Positions 50,462 to 61,471 of a stretch of DNA of 64,000 nt are shown in pieces. This DNA comes from Flaccisagitta enflata. Lineage: Eukaryota > Chaetognatha > Sagittoidea > Aphragmophora. Where the stretch lies: positions 91,698,001 through 91,762,000 of the forward strand of contig OZ231126.1 of NCBI GenBank assembly GCA_965153355.1. The letters run 5' to 3'. The notes under the pieces are model-generated. The model had not been told where the DNA came from, ran no database searches, and saw only the letters and a program-made list of their open reading frames with translations. The translations under genes and the position numbers were made by a program. Each line of letters opens with the position of its first letter. Position 1 is the first letter of the stretch.

Positions 50462-50665
50462 CATGTTTAGGGTTAGTTAGGGGTAGTTAGGTTAGAGTGG
50501 GCTATGCTAGTAAGTTAGGTTAGTAAGCATGGGTTAGGGTAAATAGGTTGGGATGGGGTTAGGGGTAGGTTTAGGGATATGGGTTAGGGTTAAGGTTAGG
50601 GTGGTTAGGTTATGGGTAAGTTAGGGGTAGGGGTGGTGTTAGGGTTAGGGGTGGTGTTTCTTGTT
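50462..50665. repeat. degenerate TTAGGG-like tract
   Basis: Irregular GGTTAGGG/GGGTTAGG/GGTTAGGT units over 200 bp. A similar tract is at 21783-21880. Both look like decayed interstitial telomere-type repeats. Confidence 0.6.
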
Positions 50666-50763
50666 TTAGATCATGGTAGATGTCAATTTCAATGGAGCTT
50701 TTTCATTATGCGTCTTTAATGAAACAGTTATTTGGAAAAAAGTCGAAGAGACGAAGTCCCTTC

Positions 50764-51078
50764 GGTCTTTTTGAGTCCTGCAGAGTTTTTTGGATTTCCC
50801 TTTTTCTCATGAAGCGCTTGAGAAAGTTGATGCATTTTGGGGGCAGAATGGGACTACGCATGAAATTAATAGCTAAGAAAGAGCTAATTCTCCTCTTTCA
50901 GATGACACCAAGCAGAATTCTGTGCGATCAATAATTTTGGAGCTATGATTTTTTAAATCTTTTTTTATTTTTCTGCATTTTTTGTGGTTTCCCAAAAACC
51001 GAGGAATCGAGTCTATTTGAACCTTTGAAATGTCCCAGGTGATAATTATGCATCCTGGCGGCACAGTGTCTCTCCCCT
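50764..51078. repeat. dispersed 330-bp repeat, copy 3
   Basis: Same order of blocks as 14785-15125. It runs into a subtype-F GTCC-core element (51090-51262), as the copy at 21222-21545 does in reverse, so the two form a repeated composite. Confidence 0.75.
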
Positions 51079-51291
51079 TTCAACTCCGGACTCTATGAGA
51101 GGCTTTGTTTGTCAGTCCATCCATTAGTCTGTTGGTCCGTCTGTCCGTCCAAGAGGAAAAAAAAGTGGTCTAGATGCTTGTGTGTGGGGATTGGGGTGTG
51201 GATGGGCGTTGGATGCCCTTGTCCACCTGTCCACAACGTAACCCTGTGTTCCTTGTTTTTCTCTGTTTCTTTCTCTGTCTCTTTCTCCCCC

Positions 51292-51298
<7 letters not shown>

Positions 51299-51364
<66 letters not shown>
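51299..51364. repeat. (CT)n microsatellite
   Basis: About 66 bp. 51480-51600 is a decayed GTCC-core fragment; 51600-52150 shows no gene. Confidence 0.95.
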
Positions 51365-51368
<4 letters not shown>

Positions 51369-52153
51369 TTACGACTTTTTTCCTACGGCGATTAGCCGCC
51401 TTTATTGTACTCAATCCCGGATACTAGATGATAGCCACAGGAGCCTCCTAAAGCACATGTATCGATCTGTATAGGATTCAGTATAGGATATCATCGTGGC
51501 CAAAAACTGCTGAGAAGCGCGGTTTTAGATCAGGTGTAATGGACGGACCAATGGACGGACGGACCGGCGGACCGACGGAGGGGCAGACCCTCTTATGAGG
51601 TACACAGGTTCCAAACGACATTATTTCGTGGAGTATTCTTTCACCCACTCAGATTTGTTGTCGTTGCCTATGGTTCTTTAAAAAGTCGGTGTCGGTTACA
51701 TGTGACGAGATGTGTCATCACATATCGCATTAGGATCAACAGCCAATTCTTTAATTCAATATCATCATTATTTTGATCAACAAAAACTATTAAAATATTT
51801 TCTTGCTTGATAATATTGTGTCAGTTTTGACGCATGATTAAAATTTGACAAAACAAAATTTTTTTTTATTTTACAGAATTTTTGTATACTATAATCGGCG
51901 TAGGAATCCAGGCTTTCAATCCTGATGCGTTATAAAAAAATCACGACTCCTTTGTCTATCGATTCCAATCACATTGTGCTTCAAGATTCTATTGTATCAT
52001 GGACACTCATCCCAGCGTGAGATTCTCACTGACAAACATCACGACGCAGAAAGAAGAGGGGAGGAGGAGGGAGAGGAGGAGGAAGATGAGTGGGGGTTAC
52101 AGAAATACTTTTCACAGCTATATTAAGGATCTTCAATAAATAATAAGAGATAA

Positions 52154-52762
52154 GTCAGGGTGCAATCGAAGACAAAATTTGATCAGTCAAAATGTTTTTT
52201 TAGCAATATAATAGACGTTGTAAATTTGTACATTTTATCAATGAAAAATGATAATTAATATGTATTTAGACTATTTTTGCATTAAAAACGATTTTTGTGT
52301 TTAAAGTAACTGTGAAATGTAGGGATAAACGTCTGAAAAAAGGAAGTTTTCAAGGAAAATCTTACTTTACAATCAGACATGTCTCAGGTAAAATTATAAC
52401 TTTGCATAGAGAAGCAAAAAATGTAATTTTCAAAAACATGGCGTCTTTCTAAAGACTCATAAGATGAGGGCCATATGTTTGGAAATGCAAAATTTTTCAT
52501 TCAGAAGCAGAATTATAATTTTACCTAACAACTTTCTGAACTTTTCCTCTCATTTTTAGGCAAAATTTTCATGTTTTATTGAATAACTTTGGTCTTTACG
52601 AACATATAATAGAAACTTTTTATATTGTAATAATTTTTTATATTCTTAAAAAAATCAGGAGTGCAATTTTTTTTATTTCAAAACTTGTCACTAATTAGGA
52701 TAACTATATATAACAATTCATTGTGACTGAAAGTTAAATTTTGTCTTCGTTTGCACCCCGAC
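52154..52762. mobile_element. 609-bp TIR element
   Basis: The ends GTCAGGGTGCAATCGAAGAC.../...GTCTTCGTTTGCACCCCGAC pair over about 40 bp. ATAA flanks both sides (52150-53 and 52763-66). The interior is AT-rich and non-coding. Confidence 0.7.
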
Positions 52763-52933
52763 ATAAGAGGAAAGAAAAAAAAAAAGAAAAGGGGGAAAAA
52801 TTAGAAGCATGAAAAGGGAACACACACCAAGATGTGGACGAAGAGACTACAAAGAAAAACGGATCGAGAGGATTAGTTAAGAAAAGAAAAAAAATCAAGG
52901 AAGAATGGAAATATTCATGAAGATTCAAAAAGC

Positions 52934-53033
<100 letters not shown>

Positions 53034-53232
53034 TTTATTAAACTATATATAAAAAACATCCGTGAGCGTGAGAGAGCAAAAAGCCGCATGGATTTGCAAC
53101 ACGCCGATGGGCATAAAGAAAATTGGTTGGGATACGTTTTGAAAGTTTTATACCTGTACTGCTTCAGCTACTGTATATGAAAAGTATTTGACAATGAAAA
53201 ATACAGTCCATTTTTTGATCAATAAATACATC

Positions 53233-53345
53233 TTAAATATTTGTAATATACAATGAGTATATTGTGCGACCTCCCTGGGCATTCACAACGGCTTTTGTGA
53301 CCCTCGGTATGGTTCCATTGAGTGATTCAAGGTAAGGTTGTATAA
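53233..53345 (-). pseudogene. Tc1/mariner transposase C-terminus, split by an inserted element
   Basis: The minus strand reads YLESLNGTIPRVTKAVVNAQ, then GGRTIY..., to a stop at 53235-53233. This matches the common C-terminus of Tc1-like transposases (LxxSxPRRxxAVIxAxGGxTxY). The frame runs into the 8-bp target duplication of the element starting 53346; the upstream half of the gene resumes at 55941. Confidence 0.75.
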
Positions 53346-53740
53346 TAGGGGTGGGGATAATGCACCTTAGTCAACGGATCAAGCTGCAGGTGAAGAATAT
53401 GTGCTAACATGATGAGAATAGATGGTATACCAAGTTTCAGGACCTTTGGAACAGTTTCAGCCTAGCCCTCCACCCCTTCCCCCTGCCCCCAGGGCTTCGA
53501 AACCCAGAAAAAGCAATTTTTTTGCTATTTTAAGCATGTTTTGCCTTCCAAATGTGTTAAAAAGGATAGAAAATACTAAAACACATTTTAAAATGTGTAA
53601 CCTGACCTGTGATTACCCATTTGGGGTATGATAAAGGATTTTTTATGGGTATAGACCCTCCAGAATTACTGCAAAATGATGATTTTTCCCAGTTTTAAGT
53701 AATTTAAGTTATATTGTTATATCATCTGTACAAAAATTTA

Positions 53741-54152
53741 CTATGCGAATCAAAAAAAAAGCCGCACCCTTTTGTAGTTGAGTGGAAGAGACACAAAAAA
53801 TTAATTCAAAGTTTTTTTTATTCAACTGATTTTGAAGATTTTTGAATTTTCTTTCATTCTAGACCAACCCCAGGTCTGTATCTCAAACCGTTTAGGAGAT
53901 AGAGCTTGCCAAAGTGAACCTCTCTTTTGCAGAAATGCTCATTTTTCAATAGGATTGCAAAACTGAAAATGACAATGTTTTCACTCTTTTTTATGCCATT
54001 TCTAAACGAATAAAGCTAGAAATACCAGATTGGAGCCAAATGAAAGATCTCTTTGAGATCTTCAAAATGGTCTAAGATTTTGTATAAATATTTTGAAATT
54101 TAATATGATAAATTGCCATTTAAAAGTGCGGCTTTTTTATTGATTCGGGTAG
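53741..54152. mobile_element. TA-flanked MITE nested in the hAT-like arm
   Basis: The inverted ends CTATGCGAATCAAAAAA.../...TTGATTCGGGTAG share a GCCGCAC/GTGCGGC block and are flanked by TA on both sides (53739-40 and 53153+1000 = 54153-54). The opposite arm of the host element lacks this 412-bp block, so the insertion is later than the arm duplication. Confidence 0.8.
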
Positions 54153-54582
54153 TATGTTACATGTTCATGGCAAGTATGTTGATAGGGGCAGTCTGTTGGT
54201 GGGCAGGGGCAGTAATGCAGGTGGGCTGGGGCTGTCTTGTAGGTGGGCAGGGGCTGTTATGCTTAAAAATCACAAATTTGGCCAATTTTGCATCATTGTA
54301 TTATTTTGTATTATGAACCAACCTTAGGATGGATGGGCACACTCTTAAAGAGTCGCTTTGCAAGCAACTTAAACATGAAAAAATGAATAATGATATTGTA
54401 CATCTCAAAGCAGACACTCTTTTTATTACTACATCAGTTTTGCAATCAAATCTAAAAAATGTTGCTAAAATGTGTTTTGCTGTTGTTTCATCCAAAGCGA
54501 ATTTCATTCCATCCAAAACCTGAAAATAATTTTAATACATTTCTGGTTTTAGTTTATGTTTCGTTTTTTTTCATGCCTTTTT

Positions 54583-55011
54583 CTCTTGCAAAATGTACAA
54601 CTCGAGCAAAAGACGAGAAGTCACCATTTGGTGTGCCTGCACCTCTGATGAATGATTGACTGCCTACAAAAAGAGATGTTGGAGCCTTTTACATGATGAA
54701 ACGGGCTGAGATGGAGGCTCAACAACCAAGAATACCCACTATTCATGATGTTGCTACAAAGGTAGTGAATAGCTTTCAATGAAATGTTTTTATCATGAAA
54801 ATCTTCTAAAAGGCAAATGCAAAGACGTTTTAATGCTACTCTAAGGTTGCAGAAGATATTGAATTTTTGTGGGTGGAGCAAGCAAAGTTGAAAGTCATTT
54901 CGTCAAAAGCAATTGCGCAGCGTGTGTCAGATCTTGTGAAATTGAGTAAAGATGTCAGTCGCCGAAGTGTCTCTACGACAAGCGTAACATTTCAAAGAAA
55001 AGCTGATAAAG
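54583..55011 (+). pseudogene. two-exon gene fragment inside the hAT-like element
   Basis: Exon 1 reads KDEKSPFGVPAPLMND, an in-frame TGA (54657-54659), then LPTKRDVGAFYMMKRAEM and RIPTIHDVATK, up to a donor at 54761|GTAGTG. Exon 2 starts after CTCTAAG| (54845) with VAEDIEFLWVEQAKLKVIS and ends near TSVTFQRKADK (55010). The splice joins in frame (ATK-VAED). The stop codon makes it non-functional as it stands. I do not recognise a named domain. It may be a captured host gene fragment or an unfamiliar transposon protein. Confidence 0.5.
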
Positions 55012-55940
55012 GTTGATTTATTATGAATTAAGGGTAAGATGAAAGGATCGATGGACAGATTCACGATTAGACAGGCAGATGGATGGACAGATAGACAGAT
55101 GGATGGAGGGCTACACTGACAGATGGAGAGATAGATAAACAGACAAACAGACAGATAGACAGACTGACAAACAGAAAAAAACATGATCATCACGATTTTA
55201 TCCTTGAGCGTGGAAGCACTGCAGGTTAGAAAAGATTTTTGGTCACATGAATGACAAATGGCTTCCTATACTGAATATGATCATATTTGAGAGTGGTATG
55301 AAAAGGATTCCAAAGGTGAGTGGTATGCAACCTAGCATCATAACCCAAATGGATAATCACATGTCAGGTTGCACATTTTAGAATGGTTCATAATAGGAAA
55401 ATTTACAATGATGCAAAATTGGCCAAAATTGTGATTTCTAAGCATAACAGCCCCTGCCCACCTACAAGACATCCCCAGCCCACCTGCAATACTGCCCCTG
55501 CCCACCCACTGACTGCCCCTAACAACATACTTGCCATAAACACGTAACATAAATTTTTGAACAGATGATATCACAAAATAACTATATTACTTAAAACTGG
55601 CAAAAATCATCATTTTGCAGTAATTCTGGAGGGACTATACCCATAAAAAATCCTGTATCACACCCCAAATGGGTAATCATATGTCAGGTTACACATTTTA
55701 AAATGTATTTTAGTAGTTTCTATCATTTTTTAACACATTTGGAAGGCAAAACATGCTTAAAATAGCAAAAAGTCGCTTTTTCTGGGTTTTGAAGCCCTGG
55801 GGGCAGGGGGGGGTGGAGGGCTAGGCTGAAACTGTTCCAAAGGTCCTGAAACTTGGTATACCATCTATTCTCATCATGTTAGCACATATTCTTCACCTGC
55901 AGCTTGATCCGTTGACTAAGGTGCATTATCCCCACCCCTA

Positions 55941-56200
55941 TTGTATAATAGTTTTCCAAACCCTAAGACCGATTTCTTGAGGCTGAACATGCAACCCCAC
56001 TGTAGATTCTTTATCTGATTCTTGTGCAATTTGATTTGATTGGGGCCTGGATTATTTCTTGCCCAATTTGACGCCAACTGAAAACCAGCTTCATACCCTG
56101 GTCTGAACAAAAAGGTGCAGTTGATAATGCGTTTGGAACCACGAAATCTCAAAATGCAATTTTTTCACCATTTTCTTCTTTCGGTAGCAGTTATGTTGTG
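55941..56200 (-). pseudogene. upstream half of the same Tc1-like transposase relic
   Basis: On the minus strand this reaches the insertion point with EIGLRVWKTIIQ, which continues in frame with PYLESLNG at 53337. A few codons earlier, in a different frame, is NQIKNLQWG. I take this as the decayed NPIENLWG block that precedes the C-terminus in Tc1-like transposases. Frame changes show the gene was already decaying. Recognition fades beyond about 56150. Confidence 0.6.
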
Positions 56201-56268
56201 CTCGTCATTTCTGAATGATGGAACTTAAAGCAATGCAGTATGCGGAGATATTACGTGCTCGATATTAG

Positions 56269-57672
56269 GGTTGTTAACGCCAAATAAACGCCGTTTATAA
56301 ACAATGCTATGCAACTGTTTATAAATATTAAAAGATGGATATCAAATAAACAAAATTGTTTAAATGGCAGTAAAAAACGCCGTTTATAAACCAATCTATG
56401 TCACTGTTTATTAACGGAAGAAAAAAGAAATTTTTTGACCTGATCAGTACAAAATGAAAAAGTCCACACAAAAAAATGTACTATTAAATGATTCAAAATT
56501 TTGAAGGTTGCTACTAATTTTTTAATTTTTTTTACTCTAAAAATTGTCAAAAAGAGTCCATAATTGATCATTTATAAACACAATAATATTGATATTTACA
56601 AACAATAAAAATTAAGTGTTTGTAAACGCCAAATATTTTGTGTTTATAAACGCCAAAAGAATAAAAAAGAATTGTTTATATGCCCCCTACTTTTTTGTTT
56701 CTTTGTTATGTTTCTTATGAAAACAAATTTAGGATGCCAAAAAAAAACTATTTTTTGTTTGTTTGGAAAAGTAACTAGGAGCAAATAAACATTTGTTTAA
56801 ATACAAAAAAAAATCAGGGGCAAATAAACAATCTTGGATGAGGAGAAGAAGCAGGAGGAGGAGGAGGAGGAGGAGGAGGAAGAGAGAAATATAAAAATCT
56901 GTTTATGTGTTTCAAGTTTTTGATGTTTATAAACACAAAAACTTCTAAAGGAGTGTAAATGTTTATGAGATCAAATTTATGGTACCAAATTAACAAATTT
57001 GTTTATAAGATTCATATTTTTGGTGTTTATAAACACAAAAATTTCTAAAGGAGTGTGAACGTTTACAAAAACAAATGTATGGTACAAAATAAACAATTTT
57101 ATGTTTATTTGCAAATAGAATTGAAAGCAAATAAACATTTGTTTAAATAAAAAGAAATTGGGGGCAAATAAACGATTTTGAATGAGGAGAAGGAGGAAGA
57201 GGAGGGGGAGAGAAATATAAAAATCCTTATTACATTCTCCATTGCAATTTTCGTGGTCATAGGGGGTCAAAATGGGAAAAAAATAATTTTTGGCTTTTAT
57301 TAACACAAAAAATTTAGCATTTACAAACACTAAATTTTTGTTGTTTATAAACAACAATATTATTGTGTTTATAAACGATCAATTATGGGCTCTTTTTAAC
57401 GATTTTAGGAGTCAAAAAAATTAGTGGCAACCTTCAAAATTTTGATTTTTCTAATAGAACATTTTCTAGTGTGGACATTTTCAGTTTGTACTGATCAGGT
57501 CAAAAAATTTCTTATTTTCTTTTGTTTATAAACAGTGATATATAGTCATTTATAAACAGCGGTTTTTACTGCCACTTAAACAATTTTCGTTGATTTGACT
57601 TGCATTTTTAATGTTTATAAACAGTTGTATAGCATTGTTTATAAACGGCGTTTATTTAGCGTTTACAAACAA
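56269..57672. mobile_element. 1.4-kb foldback element packed with GTTTATAAAC palindromes
   Basis: Inverted arms of about 350 bp run from GGTTGTTAACGCC to GTTTACAAACAAC. Pairing blocks include AAATAAACGCCGTTTATAAA and the TGACCTGATCAGTAC region. The 10-bp palindrome GTTTATAAAC occurs ten times exactly and many more times with one change. No clear target duplication and no credible coding. Confidence 0.75.
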
Positions 57673-57819
57673 CACTTGATTCGGGGATGTAATACCTTAT
57701 CACACACCCGTGAGAAAAAAAGTTCTGTGACCAATTGGTTTCTGTCACCAGAGTTGATTGTACGACAAATCATTTTGGGTACTAATTTGTAAAGCTGTAG
57801 CCGTGTAGAAACGACATTT

Positions 57820-58000
57820 TCAGTCCGTTCACCCCGTTTTGTCGGTCCGTCCGTCTGTTGGTCCGTCCGTCACACTTTACTTTTTTTTTTTTTTGAGGTC
57901 TTTGGCCTCACTGCCCCTCCTCAAATGAGCAAGTGGCCTCAGAAAAGCCCCTGCCCACCAGCCCGCGACTGGGGTAGCTGTATATCCGGCCTTGTTTTAA
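57820..58000. mobile_element. hairpin element, subtype A long form (cap decayed)
   Basis: TTCAGTCCGTTCACCCCG, a GTCC core, ACACTTTACTTT, GGCCTCACTGCCCCTCC, and the end GACTGGGGTAGCTGTATATC CGGCCTTGTTTT. Confidence 0.65.
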
Positions 58001-58433
58001 ACGATTTCAATTTGCTCTGATCTCAATTCTTTAACTCACGCCAGATATTGTTTCAGTTGCGCCTACGCAGCTCAAAAGGGATGTGTCCGGCTCATTTTGC
58101 CTCCCCCTCGTTTACCTGTGTGTCCTGTCTCTTTCTCTTTCTCTCTCTCTTTCTTTCTCATCCCCCGAAGACAAGATAGGGAAAAGAAAGAACAAAAACA
58201 TTGAAACCACAGAGGATAATTTTGTTTTCTTTGTTTTCTCTGGTTTTTTTTTTCGGCCCGACAAAGACAAAAAAGAGAGAATATCATCCGCGTTAAGAAT
58301 CTCAATCACGAACCAGGAATTGAGAATTCATCATGAAAAATGAAAACAAACCAATGTTTTTTCCATTGTTATTTGAAGATCCTCTTTCAAGGGTTCTTTT
58401 CTCTCCTAAGTAGCAAACCTATTTTGAGTTTTT

Positions 58434-58608
58434 AGTCGCGTGCTACGCGATTGTTCACCCCGCTTTGTCCGTCGGTCGGTCACACTTTACTTTTTTTATG
58501 TTTTTTATTCTTTGACCATACTGCTCCTGCCCAAATGCTCTGGTGACCTCAAACATGGCCCCTGCCAACCGGCACGCGACTGGGGTAGCCGTGTATCCGG
58601 CTTTGTTT
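58434..58608. mobile_element. hairpin element, subtype A long form (cap at left)
   Basis: The cap AGTCGCGTGCTACGCGAT, CACCCCGCTTTGTCC, a GTCGGTCGG core, ACACTTTACTTT, CTGCTCCTGCCCAAATGC, and the end GGGGTAGCCGTGTATCCGGC. Confidence 0.75.
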
Positions 58609-58767
58609 TTCTTCACCTTGGTCCATTGTTTTATTGTTTTAGGTAAGAGGTGGGGAAGTTCTGTAGCACAGAAATGGAAAGAAAGAAAGATTCCAACGAA
58701 TGACGCAGACTGCGGAATACCGTGCGTTGACATTTTCTGAGGACAGTGACATTGCTTTGCCCTTTGC

Positions 58768-59081
<314 letters not shown>

Positions 59082-59162
59082 TTATATCTACATGTGTGCT
59101 CGGCGGCACAGGTAGTGGATGAAACTGCCCCACCAGTGTTATCCTTTACCGAACCTGTTTTC

Positions 59163-59380
59163 AGTCGCGGACAAGCGACTCTATAAGAGGCTTTGTCCGT
59201 CCGTCCGTCCGTCCGTCCATTCGTCCGTCCGTCCGTCCGTCCGTCCGTCCGTCCGTTCGTTGGTGAGCACGAGTCGAAAAGTGGGAAAACGCGCATTTAA
59301 ATGCATTTAAATGCATTTCCGCCCTTGCACCTTGCCCACCCGTCCGCGACTGGTATTGGCCGTGTATCCGGCCTTGTTTT
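59163..59380. mobile_element. hairpin element, subtype A, next to an exon
   Basis: The cap AGTCGCGGACAAGCGACT is followed by CTATAAGAGGCTTTGTCC, a (GTCC)n core at 59200-59258, GAGCACGAGTCGAAAAGTGG and the end GGCCGTGTATCCGGCCTTGT. Its end is 16 nt before the acceptor at 59396. Confidence 0.8.
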
Positions 59381-59396
59381 CATTCATTCAACACAG

Positions 59397-59517
59397 GCTG
59401 CTCACATGTCCTTTTCGGATTTGTTCCGGGACCTTTGCCGTTACGTCCGAGATCCTTTCGTGCGCTGGGATTACTGCATGCGAGCAAAGCGTGGTCAATA
59501 CGATACATCTCTTAACG
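59397..59517 (+). CDS. MATCAP: MATCAP-type exon (RDPxxRWDYCxRAKRG segment)
   Basis: The exon is TTCAACACAG|GCT ... CTTAACG|GTAAGC, phase 0 in and 1 out. It reads AAHMSFSDLFRDLCRYVRD, then PFVRWDYCMRAKRGQYDTS and LNG. This matches the conserved helical part after the TEEG block in the MATCAP family. It follows a 16.8-kb intron. The next family segment (around SKDQVYLDG) is not seen up to 64000, so at least one exon and the stop codon are outside. A hairpin-capped element ends 16 nt before the acceptor, and a GC/CA tract of about 185 nt starts about 15 nt after the donor. Confidence 0.94.
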
Positions 59518-59532
59518 GTAAGCAAAAAGCAC

Positions 59533-59719
<187 letters not shown>

Positions 59720-60179
59720 CCCCGCTTTTTCACACTTTCCAACACGAGCATGACCCACGGACCGACGGACCAATATACTGTCGGATGGACGGACAAAGCC
59801 TCTTATGAAGTCGCTAGTCCACGATTGCCTGAAATAATAGCTTTGAAATTTGTTAAGCTTCGCGCTGGAGGGTTAACGAAAATAAAAACCAAATGCTCAG
59901 TAGAGACTTTTCAAAAATCACCCTATACAGACATTTTCGTAAATTAGCACTATCATTTTCGGGTATGCGAAGAAGAGACTATAAAAAGAGACATGAGAGT
60001 TTGTTAGCAAAGGTATTTATGTGACTTTCTCGTGGTGGGAATGAATTGATTTAATCGAGCGCTATAAAAATGTAACTTGAATAGGAGGACAAACTAATTT
60101 ACATAACTGTCACGATTGCTACAGCGCACGTGACCAGTTTCAAGCCAATAACTGGTTGTTCTCATTACTCGCGATCAAA

Positions 60180-60530
60180 TTGATAATTATCGTAATGGTC
60201 TTTCATGTCATCGTCGCTGACGTCTAAATCGTCAGTGTCGTCGAATTCGTCATCGTCAGTGTCTTCGAAATCGTCGTCGTCAGTGTCGTCAAAATCGTCT
60301 TCGTCGGTGTTGTTGAAATCGTCGTCATCAGTGTCGTCAAAATCGTCTCTGTCAGTGTCATCGAAATCGTCGATGTCAGTGTCGTCAAAATCGTCTTCGT
60401 CAGTGTCGTTGAGATCGTCGTCGTCAGTGTCGTCGAAATCGTCTCCGTTAGTGTCATCGAAATCGTCGTCGTCGAAATCGTCGTCGTCAGTGACAGTGTC
60501 GTCATTAACCTCATTCCCAGGCACGATTAG
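60180..60530. repeat. 24-bp minisatellite encoding Asp-rich repeats
   Basis: Minus-strand reading gives DDFDDTDD repeats about twelve times with scattered third-position differences. The plus strand is also open. It ends with a stop near 60165 and a Met-Pro-Gly-Asn start near 60524. Probably a minisatellite, possibly a coding exon; no neighbours support a gene. Confidence 0.6.
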
Positions 60531-60625
60531 AAATCATTTCTTTCTTTGTTTTTACTCTTTATGCAATACAACTGAGTCAATGATTAAGAATTGTGGTATG
60601 TTAAATTATGAGCGTTATTTAAATA

Positions 60626-60801
60626 AAGTGGGACCCCGCCTCATCGGTCCCATTAGGACTGAAGATTTTTCACCTTTATCTCAGGTTCACCTTTAAAGAG
60701 AGGTGAAATCACTTTAGAAACTGTCATTTGGAACCTTAAAATGTAGACCTTTATTCATGGAGAACCTTTAAAAGCGGGGCTGTTATTGCGGGGTCCCACT
60801 G
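60626..60801. mobile_element. 176-bp pogo/Tigger-like MITE
   Basis: The ends AGTGGGACCCCGC/GCGGGGTCCCACTG are flanked by TA (60624-25, 60802-03). The CAGTGGGACC-type terminus is typical of pogo-like elements. Confidence 0.75.
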
Positions 60802-60803
60802 TA

Positions 60804-61470
60804 TTACACGCGTATGAGTAATCAAGTCCGAAAAAAGGTGTGTAGAATGAAACATGCTCAGGGTCCACGGAACTTATATACTTTACATACTTTCAATGGT
60901 ATTGAAGGCGTAGTTCACTGCAAAGGCCGAAATAACCAACTTAATAAACAAGGCCAGGTAGGCTGATACGTGCGCCATGTGGATCATTGAACGAATGCTA
61001 GACCAACCAACCAATTAACCAACCGAAGGGCGGACAGAGCCTCTCACTGACATGCGTTGGCGCACGTAAAAATGAACTGATAGAAAGGAAGGAAATCGAA
61101 AAGAAAGAAGTAACTTCAGTGAAGTCCAATAGACAGAACATTCCAAAGTTTAATATGATGTCAATAAAACGGATCACTATCTATCAGATTACTAAAGAGT
61201 AAACAAAGTAAGCAGATGCCGAATACTTTTAGTCCAGTCTCTAAAAGGAATAAAAGCACAGATCTTGGCGACTTTGGAGCAGAGCCTGAAAATTCGCATA
61301 CGGGGTTAGTTTTTTGTGCTGAAAAAGACTAGATGGGGTGCATGTCTGATTTTTTAGTGGACCCCATAAAAAATGCGTTTCTTTCAAAAAAATAACTTTG
61401 ATGTTGCACTGACGCCAAATGAATTGATCAATTGCTATGAAATTTTAGATGAAGAAAAATATGCCTTTTT
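60804..61470. other. intergenic or intronic stretch
   Basis: Apart from the decayed hairpin element at 60950-61070, no gene or repeat is recognised. Confidence 0.5.
60950..61070. mobile_element. decayed subtype-D-like hairpin element
   Basis: AACAAGGCCAGGTAGGCTGA, CGTGCGCCATGTGGATC, an ACCAACCAACCAA core and the end ATGCGTTGGCGCACGTAAAA. A similar decayed copy is at 31126-31240. Confidence 0.55.
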
Positions 61471-61471
61471 T

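Larger units (their letters stand above)
53346..55940. mobile_element. hAT-like element with very long terminal inverted repeats
   Basis: The ends are TAGGGGTGGGGATAATGCAC and its complement (55921-55940). They are flanked by the perfect 8-bp direct repeat TTGTATAA (53338-53345 and 55941-55948), the target-duplication length of hAT transposons. Removing the element and one repeat restores the Tc1 reading frame. The inverted arms are hundreds of bases long (53346 to about 54310, and about 55385-55940). The left arm is interrupted by a 412-bp MITE at 53741-54152. No canonical hAT transposase (no DDE/BED region) is seen inside. Confidence 0.85.
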
